From: Tenrec ecaudatus
Taxonomy: Eukaryota; Chordata; Mammalia; Afrosoricida; Tenrecidae
NCBI RefSeq assembly: GCF_050624435.1
Contig: NC_134535.1
Coordinates: forward strand, 122,995,731-123,059,730
Length of the DNA: 64,000 nt
Direction: 5' to 3'
The notes beneath the pieces were generated by a model. It did not search any database, was not told the DNA's origin, and saw only the letters and a list, made by a program, of their open reading frames with translations. Position numbers and translations under genes: made by a program. This document shows, in pieces, positions 51,301 through 60,300 of the stretch (position 1 is the first letter of the stretch; every line of letters begins with the position of its first letter).

Positions 51301-54300
51301 TCTGAGAAAACCCAGTGAACACTTAATCCTGTGGGACTCTATAAATAATTTTTAGCTTTTCACTGCCATCCTTAGCTTTCTGAAAACCAGGTGCTCAAAA
51401 TTTAAACTCTAGTACAATTCTCTCCTCTGGTTTTGGATTTTATTATTTAAAATCCTTGGATCACATGCACTAATGTGCTCTTTCCATATGGACTTGGCTC
51501 AAATTTGCTCTGATGGCTGCTTGTTTTCAGAGAAGCTTTACCTGTGCTATATTTTTCCTTGTAGCCTGGGACCATCTGATGTTTTCATCACAATCTGTAC
51601 CCACATCTTCAGTGATTGCTTCATAAATGAAAGTACTGAGCAGAGCCATATAAGAAATATTTTTCTTATATTAGGGCTAATGATTAGATGTAAGATCAAA
51701 ATCCACTCACATATCTAAATTTTAAATATCTTTCTGGTCTGCTAAAAGCAGCATTATCAGATTCTTTAGAAATAAACAGATGTATCAATTTTATCAAGCA
51801 TATTTGTACATATGTTACCATCATCATTTTCTAAACATATACTTTCTATTTGAGCCCTTGGTATCAGCTCCTCTTCTTTTCCTCCCTGCCCCTCCTCCCA
51901 CCATCATGGCCCCTAGATAAATTATAAATTATTAATGTTCTCATATCTTAAACTGACCACTGTTATAAGAGCTGTAAGAACCCACAATAAAATGATTTAA
52001 AAAAATAGGTAACCTTCAGGGGATATTTGGTAGTTCTATTAATACTATTGTTAATCTAGCCAATAGTATAGAATTTAAAATATTAGTGAGAAAAGAAAAC
52101 TGTATAGACCTAGGAAAGCTTACTGGACTAACATACATAGAATTTTTACTTATACTGATTAGAAATTGCAGTGACTGAACACTACTTAAGTCACAATGAA
52201 GGTTAGACACAGGACAGAAATTTCTGATAATGCTCATTTACTAAGGCAAAACTTGGGAAGCAGAGCAAATACATGCCACAACCATGTGCAACTAGCAAAT
52301 TTATGTTAGTATTAAGACATCCTAGCTTCTAAAGAATATTCTGGTTTTATTTCTCCTAAGATTGATCATGTTCGATAAGGTAAGGGGTTGGAAAATATCC
52401 AAAGATAAATACCTTAATGAGATAAATTGACACTGTAGCCAAGAGAACAGACTCAAACATACCAACAATCATATAGGTGGGACCCAACCATGTCCCATTT
52501 TATTCCGTTATACATACTGCTATCACGAACCAGAGACAATTCAATGGCATATGGCAGCAATAGATATTTTATTCAAACTGTCATGCTATAGGATGCCTGG
52601 GTTTTTTCTCTTAATTAAAAACAAATAAATAAATAAATGGGGAAAGGAAAAAATGGATCCCCTTCAGTACAGATTTTCTGAAATTAATAACCCTTAGCAG
52701 TAATAGGCAGATAAATGTTCAGAAGTCATGGTGTGAGTTTGATTCCAGACTTTCAGTTTGGGAATGTTCACATTGGGCGTCCTGTATCTGCTCCTACTCA
52801 AAAGAACCTACAACTCCATAAACGCTAAGATCCTAAAGAATCATATGTCTTATTTGAGTGTAACATCCAAAGACAGGTCACTTCACACCAATTAAAAATG
52901 AGAAATTATCATATTGGGTTAACAAAGCTCTCCCTGAAATTATCCCATCATGTTCTAAGGGGGAGAGAGCTGTGTGGTCTTACCAAAACACTTTTGGACT
53001 TAATCTTCAACAGGCTTGCATTGTGAGAAGAACATTTTATTTCACTGTTTTCCCATGTTTCCATAGCATCAAATAAACCATAACAGGTGTCCTCGTGCCA
53101 CTTCCATGTCTTCGGACAAGGTTTACATTTGTGCTCTGGAAGAACAACATAGTTTCATTTCATCTCTATTGTTATTCCAAATAATTCTTATTATTCCACT
53201 TATCTGTAATTAATGGACAAAATGTACTTGTATTTTGTATTTTTATATCAAAAGTAAATAAATTAATCCTGTGTTTTAGATCCCTATCTTCTATTAAGGA
53301 ATTACTAGATGAAGTAAACATTGAAATTTCTTGGCTTCTTGTAGAAAGATTGGAAATTCAGCTTCACTTAGAATCCCCTTGTGGAAAAGGTCTACTGATC
53401 TACTTTTCAACAAGTAGCCTCTGAAAGTCCTGGGGTGCATATTTATATCCTGATCCACATTTGGTAAACATGAGTCAAATTTACATGATAGCAACTGGTT
53501 ACCTATGAGTGTACTATATAACTAGAACAACATAATTCAAGTTACACATCTGGATTCCTGTCTAGTGTATCTTGGTAGTTTAGAAATCTTTCACAATGAT
53601 TGTTTAATTTTTCTCTCCCTAATCACAGGAAGCATTTCTATATGGGGAGAAAAATAGTATATACTTATATCAGTGCTGCCTTCTCCTATAATAGGTATAT
53701 CTCAATAGGTCATATCTGAGTTGCTGGATATTTCAGACACTTCTCAGGAGCTCAGGCAGCTCATAAGGCCAATTTTCACAATTATGAATGTCATCCCTAA
53801 CTTTTCTCCACTCTCGAGTATATTTCTCAGCAGCCATTGAATAAAGCTATGAGTCAATGATATATTAATATCCTCTTAAGACTATTTTCTATTCATCTCA
53901 GAGCCCCAGATTAATAGTAGTAAATGTAAGATTGAAGAAATTGCATCCTGTGAAAATAATAGGATCGGTCTCATTCCTAATGTCTAACATTTTACTGAGT
54001 AAATCACCCCTTGATACTTTGGGGCAGAGTTATTATCTCTCTTTCTGTTTATCTTCCAACTGCCAACTCCAAATATCTTTGAGTCCTCTGTCAATCATAT
54101 GAGGGAACTTCAAAAGTTGCAGAGAAAATTGTAATTAAAACATAACATAATTTTTCTGTGAACCTTTTAAAACTTAATATTTAATTTCCGCATTCAACTA
54201 AAGAATAGTGGTTATCACTATTAATGAAATGGTTTGCAAATGACTGTATGGTTTATTTCATGGCCTAAAAATTCAGAGAGGAATACAAAACTACCTTCTT

Positions 54301-57300
54301 GCTTCTTTACGTGTTCATGGCATAATTCAGTGATGATGTTTTGCAGCAAGGTAGAGATGATCATGAGCTCCTTGGACATGTTGTTGCTGCTCATCTGTTG
54401 TAGAGAAACATTTCGCTGAAGTTCTTCTGCTTGATTTTGGAGGCTGTTCCATCTTTCCATTTCTATTTTCAAAGTTCTGCAGACTTCAATTCAAAAATTA
54501 GGTGGGGGAAGTTAATAAAATATTTTCATGTCATAATATACTCACCTTCTTTTGGCATAAATAAAAAGTGAAGACTAAAGAGTTAGGAAAGAAGTTATTC
54601 TATACATAAGTGTCCTTTTGGGGTATAGCATCTATAACAAGGCCAAAATGTTAAATCAAAAATGATATTATGATTATAAAATTAATCTAAGTACCAGGAA
54701 GGGGTAATACATACAAATGCTTCCTAAGGTTCCAAATCCAATCACCAGGAGAAGGCTTAGAAGAGTCAGGGCCAATTTCATTTGATGCCGTACACAGAAT
54801 GGAGCAGAGGGTGCTATGGAGAACAAAATTCATTAAAAGGTCTGGAAATAGCATATAGCTGAATGGAACTGATTTATTTAGTTTTGTCTTTTAACATACT
54901 TTTCTTATAAAGCAATGCAATTTTATTAAAAATAAAGGGAGGTTTAAAAAATCTTTTGGTGAATAAGTCAAGAATAAGTAAAAATTGTTAGCTATGTCAT
55001 ATGCATGAAAATTAGGTCTCACAAGAGATGAAGAAAAAAAAAAAGGTAGGCTGTTAACGAGTTTCCCGCTCAGAGCAGCCAATCCACAGAGCAGACCATG
55101 TGGCCAGCCCCACTATGAGACACGACATCCCTCACTGACCCACAGCCCTACAGGGGACAACACTGGAGACAGTGTGGGAATTCCACCCAATCTAATCTCA
55201 CCACACCGAGGCAACACACTAAGGGCGTGCAACAGAACAGCAAGGGAAACAGAGCAAGGAAGTCCCCAGGGAATATAAAAAATAGACTTTGGGGCTAGGG
55301 CTTGGAGCTCCATCAGATTTGACTGGAAAACATTCCTAAAGGCCAACAAACAGTCCTTGAACTAACTTCTTTCTTGTTGTTGTGGAGTTTGTTTTGTTTT
55401 TGTTTTTTTTGTCATTGCTTGTTGGTGTTGTTGCTGTTGTTTTGTTTTATTTTTTTGCTTTGTTTTGCTCTGTCTTGTTTTGTGCATGTTATTATCTCAG
55501 CAGATATGTCTAAATAAAATAGGCTGGATGAACAATCTGAAGGCGAAAATAATGGGACCAACAGTTCCGGAGAGATATAGGAGGGGGGAGGTGGGGGGAA
55601 AGGAAGTGGTGTTAACAAACTCAGGGACAGTGGTGTAAGTGACCTAAATCAGTGGTGAGGAGGGTGATGGAGATCTGGTAGTGAATGACCAAGGGTAATG
55701 TAACCGAGAGGAATTACTGAAACCCAAATGAAGACTGAACATAATAGTGGGACAGGGGAAAGTAAAATGAAATAGAGGAAAGATCTAGGGGGCAAAGGGC
55801 ATAGAGAGGGGTCTAAATAAAGGCATGTACATATATAAATATATTTATATATGAGTGTGTTGGACAGGGTTCTCTAGAGAGACAAACCAGATTGCTAGTA
55901 ATTATATATAAATATATTTATAAAGAGATATATAATACAAGAAATGAACCGTTAAATTATATACAGATAGATAATACAAGAAATTAACAGTTAAATTATA
56001 AAGCAGTGAGACACTAGCAGTCCTTTAAGGCTTGAGAGCCGCCAATTGCCAGTCCCCTTCTGTAGAGAGAGTTGGGCTATATATATCCAGGCAGCAAACA
56101 ACAAGGCAGGTCCCCAACTGTCATCAACTGTCGGTCCCTAGCTCCAGAGATGAACATTCCAATCATGTGGGCTTAAAGGGACCTCAACTTACAGCGACAC
56201 AGTCCACAGGCTAGGCATCCCACAGGTAGTGTACCCCTTTAAATTGAGGCACAGAACAAGCAAGGTAAGGCTCACGGAGCCATTTATCCTTCTGCCCTTA
56301 AGTTAATCCTACTTGTGTTTATCGGCCAGGCTGGCACAATAAACAATCACAATGAGTATGGGGAACTAGATCTATGTGCCTATATGTATAGGTTTAGTAT
56401 TAAGGTAGCAGATGGACATTGGGCCTCCACTCAAGTATTCCCCCAATTCAGGAATACTTTGTTCTATGAAACTGGCATTCCATGATGCTCACCTTCCTGA
56501 CACAATCACTAAAGAAAAAGTGGGTGCATAAGCAAATGTGGTGAAGAAAGCTGGTAGTGCCCGGCTATCAAAAGCTTTAGCATCTGGGGTCTTAAAGGCT
56601 TAAAGGTAAACAGCTGCCATCTAGCTTACAAGTAACAAAGCCCACATAGAAGAAGCACACCAGCCTGCGTGACCACGAGGCGTCAAAAGGTTCAGGTATC
56701 AGGCATCATCAGAGCAAAAAAAAAATCACATAATTGTGAATGAGGAGGAGTGCAGAGTGGAGACCCAGAGCCCATCTGAAGGCAATTGGACATCCCCTTA
56801 CAGAAGGGTGGCAGGGAGGAGATGAGCCAGTCAGGGTGCAGTGTAGCAATGATGAAACATACAACTTCCCTCTAGTTCCTAAATGCTTCTTCCCCACCAC
56901 CCCCACTATCATGATCCTAATTCTACCTTACAAATCTGGCTAGACCAGGGGATGTACACTGGTACAGATAGGAACTGGAAACACAGGGAATCCAGGGTGG
57001 ATGATCCATTTAGGACCACGGTTGTGGGTGGCGATGCAGGGAGGGTGGAGGAAGGGTGGGTGAAGAGGGGGAACTGATTACAAAGATCTACATGTGACCT
57101 TCTCCCTGGGGGATGGACAACAGAAAAGTGGGTGAAGGAAGATATTGGACAGTGTGAGATATAACAAAATGATAATTTATAAATTATCAAGGATTCATGA
57201 GGGAGGGGGGAGCAGGAAGGGAGTGGGGGAAATGAAGATCTGATACCAGGGGCTTAGGTGGAGAGCAAATGTTTTGAGAATGATGAGGGCAATGAATGTA

Positions 57301-60300
57301 CAAATGTGCTTTATGCAATTAATGTATGTATGGGTTGTGATAAGAGTTGTATGAGCCCCTAATAAAATGATTGCAAAAACAGATCATGGGTAAAGCATCA
57401 AAAAATGGTAGGCTGTTTCAAGAAACACATCGGCAAAAGCGGGATTTATAAAAGAGAGTGGGAGAATGCCAACCTGAATACAAGGCTCCTTACTTATATA
57501 ACTTTGGGAAACCTAATCACTGTCAGCTAACAGAGAGATAAATATGGATTCCTTGTCTTTTAAAATTTTTGCTTAGGATTTCCAGGGGAGTCATGGCTAT
57601 GAATTGGCTTACTGCAAAGTTAGCAGTTCAAAACCGCTGATTCTCTCTTTTTATTCCTGTAAAGACTTACAGTCCTGAAAACCCACAGGGGCCACTGTAG
57701 TCTGTCCTATAGGACCATTGTTAGTAGGAATTAACTCAACAGCAGTGAGAGAGAGAGAGAAATCCAACCTGGTGACAAAGAAAACGATGTTCACTGTTTG
57801 TGCATGCGTTCCTAAGAAGATCCTGAGGACTGGCAGCAGGAGATTCACAGTGGACCGTGTCTTTGTAAGGTTTCTGGGTGTGTTCATCAGCCCTCTTCTT
57901 CGTTAGGCCATTCTCTATGTCGTTCCTTCATGAGATTTTGCATTAGTTCTCTGTCCTTCCTGTCTAGTGCTATTTGCTACAGAAATACAAGAAGTGGAGG
58001 ACTTTAACACGCAGAACTTTATTTTCTCAAAGTTAGGCGGCTGAAAGTCCAAATGCAGGGGCCTGGTGCTAGGCGAAGAGAAGACCTTCCCTCTTTGATG
58101 GCTTTGGAGAAAAAGTCTTTGGCTCTTTGAGATTCTACTCCTGGGTGATTTTCATGTGGTTTTGCTTTCTTGCTTTGCTGATCTGCTTTCTTGCTTGTCC
58201 ATATTGGCCCTTGACATATTTTTTCAGTTTTGAACTCTAAATATACCCTACACTAATCCTGTCTCACTAACACGACAATGATATTACATTCTCAAATGGA
58301 GTTGTAACCGCAGGCATAAGGGGTAGGATTTAGAACACATAATTACAACTCAATGTAAAGAAGACCAAAATCTTCACAATTAGGCTAATCGGTAATGGAA
58401 TGATAAATTGAGAAAAGTTTGAAGTTGTCATGGAGTTTGTCCTGCTTGCAGCCACAACCTATGCTCACTGAAACAGCAGTCAAGAGAGTAAAAGATCTGC
58501 CTCACAAGACCTCCTTAGAATATTGAAAAGAATGTACGTTACATTGAGGACTAAGGTGCGCCTGATCCACGCTATAGCACTTTCCATTGCCTCAGATGCA
58601 TGTGAAAATTGGACATGGAATAAAGAAGACTGAAGAAGAATCGATGTATATGAAAGTGCCCATCTCTTTTGGAAGAAGTATGGCCAGAGGGCTCCTTAGA
58701 GGCAAAGATGGCAAGGCTTCACCTTACATACTTTCGTCTTGTCAGGAGAGATCAGTCCCTGGGAAGTCATCGTGTTTGGTAAAGTGGAGGCGCATCAAAG
58801 GAGTGTAATGTACTCAGGGAGATGGATTGAAACCATGACTGCAGCAATGGGCTCCAGCATAGGTACAATTGTGAGAATGGTCAGGGCTGGGCAGTGTTTC
58901 ATTCAGTTGTGCATAAGGTTTCCATGGATCGGAATTAACTCAGTGGCACATAACATTTTCTGGAAAACACAATTCAATATTAACTCACTCCTTTCTCTCT
59001 CTTTTTAATCTTTTATTTCTTTTTTTTGCCCCCCACACCCTCTCTCTCTCTCTTTTTAAGCAACAAATATTTATCAAATAATGAAGCCCTAATATATATG
59101 TACCATATTAAAAATAAGAATCATATATTATGAATGAATTATTATTAACTCATGTAATTAGATAATGTCATTATATATATGTAAAAACTATATATTACAA
59201 GGAAATATAATTTCAGGAGAGCATAATTTTAATTCATAACCTTTTATGCCCTTCAACTTACCTAGTGGAATGATAATATTGTGAAAAACAGAGGGATCAA
59301 TAATAATATGTGAAAATGTGTTTCTGCTTTGGAAATTACTAGTGAAAGAAGTATTTTTGAGACTTTTTGTAAAGTTAAAACAATTATTTCATATGCTATC
59401 TTTCCTTTGAATTATTTTCTCATTTATCTATGAATTAAATTATTCAAAACTTGTCTATTACAGAATTCTATACACTAGACAATTCTGAGTACTTGCAATA
59501 TAACAGGAAGTAAAACACACACGTCCCTGCTCTGAGAGAAGTTAGATTTTAATTGTGAAAGAAAATAAATACTTTTGGCATTTCTCAAGCTGAAAAACTG
59601 AGGGAAAAAATTAAGCCTTGAGTTGCAATGCTAAATGAATCTATAAACAAGATGTTGAATGACGCAGAACTATCAAAAGAAGATGAAAACAATAGAGTCC
59701 CTAATTCAAACAGAATTTGTCAGTTTAAGCATTTCAGAGGATAGCATATGATCAAGAATGAGTGGTATTGATGCAAGAAATCCAGGTTACATTGGATGTA
59801 TCAGTGCAAGACTAGGTTCAAGAAATTGATGCAATGTAAATTGCATGTTTCAATGAACAGATGCAATCCTGGAATTGCTCACTGCTCTATTCAAGAGCTT
59901 TAGAAGAGAGGCCCCTGGCCCACTGTTGGCAAGAGAGCAATGCTTTTGCTCATCCCATAACAAAGTGACCCAAAAGATGTGGAAATTACCAAACAATGCC
60001 ATTTCTATCCTAAGTAAGCGAAAGTTTCCTGAAAGTAATTTTAAAAATGGTTTCAGCAGTCGTTGACAAGGCACTACTAGAAATTCAGAAGAGAAAGTGG
60101 AAGAGGGGATATTATTACTGTGAAATAGATGTGTGCTTAAAGCAGAGAATTCAAGAAAGCTGTTTATTTCTGTGCAAATGCAAATGCATTTGACTGTTTG
60201 GATCATAATGGATTATATGAAACACTACAAAGAGCGGGATTTCCAGAACACTTAATTGTGCTCATGCGGAATTGTCCTTTGGTTAAGAGGCAGTCATTTG

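Noticed and set aside
53294..53494. 66-codon minus-strand frame between CLEC12A exons 3 and 4
   Set aside because: Does not fit exon phase, and the family has no exon there; no CTLD motif.
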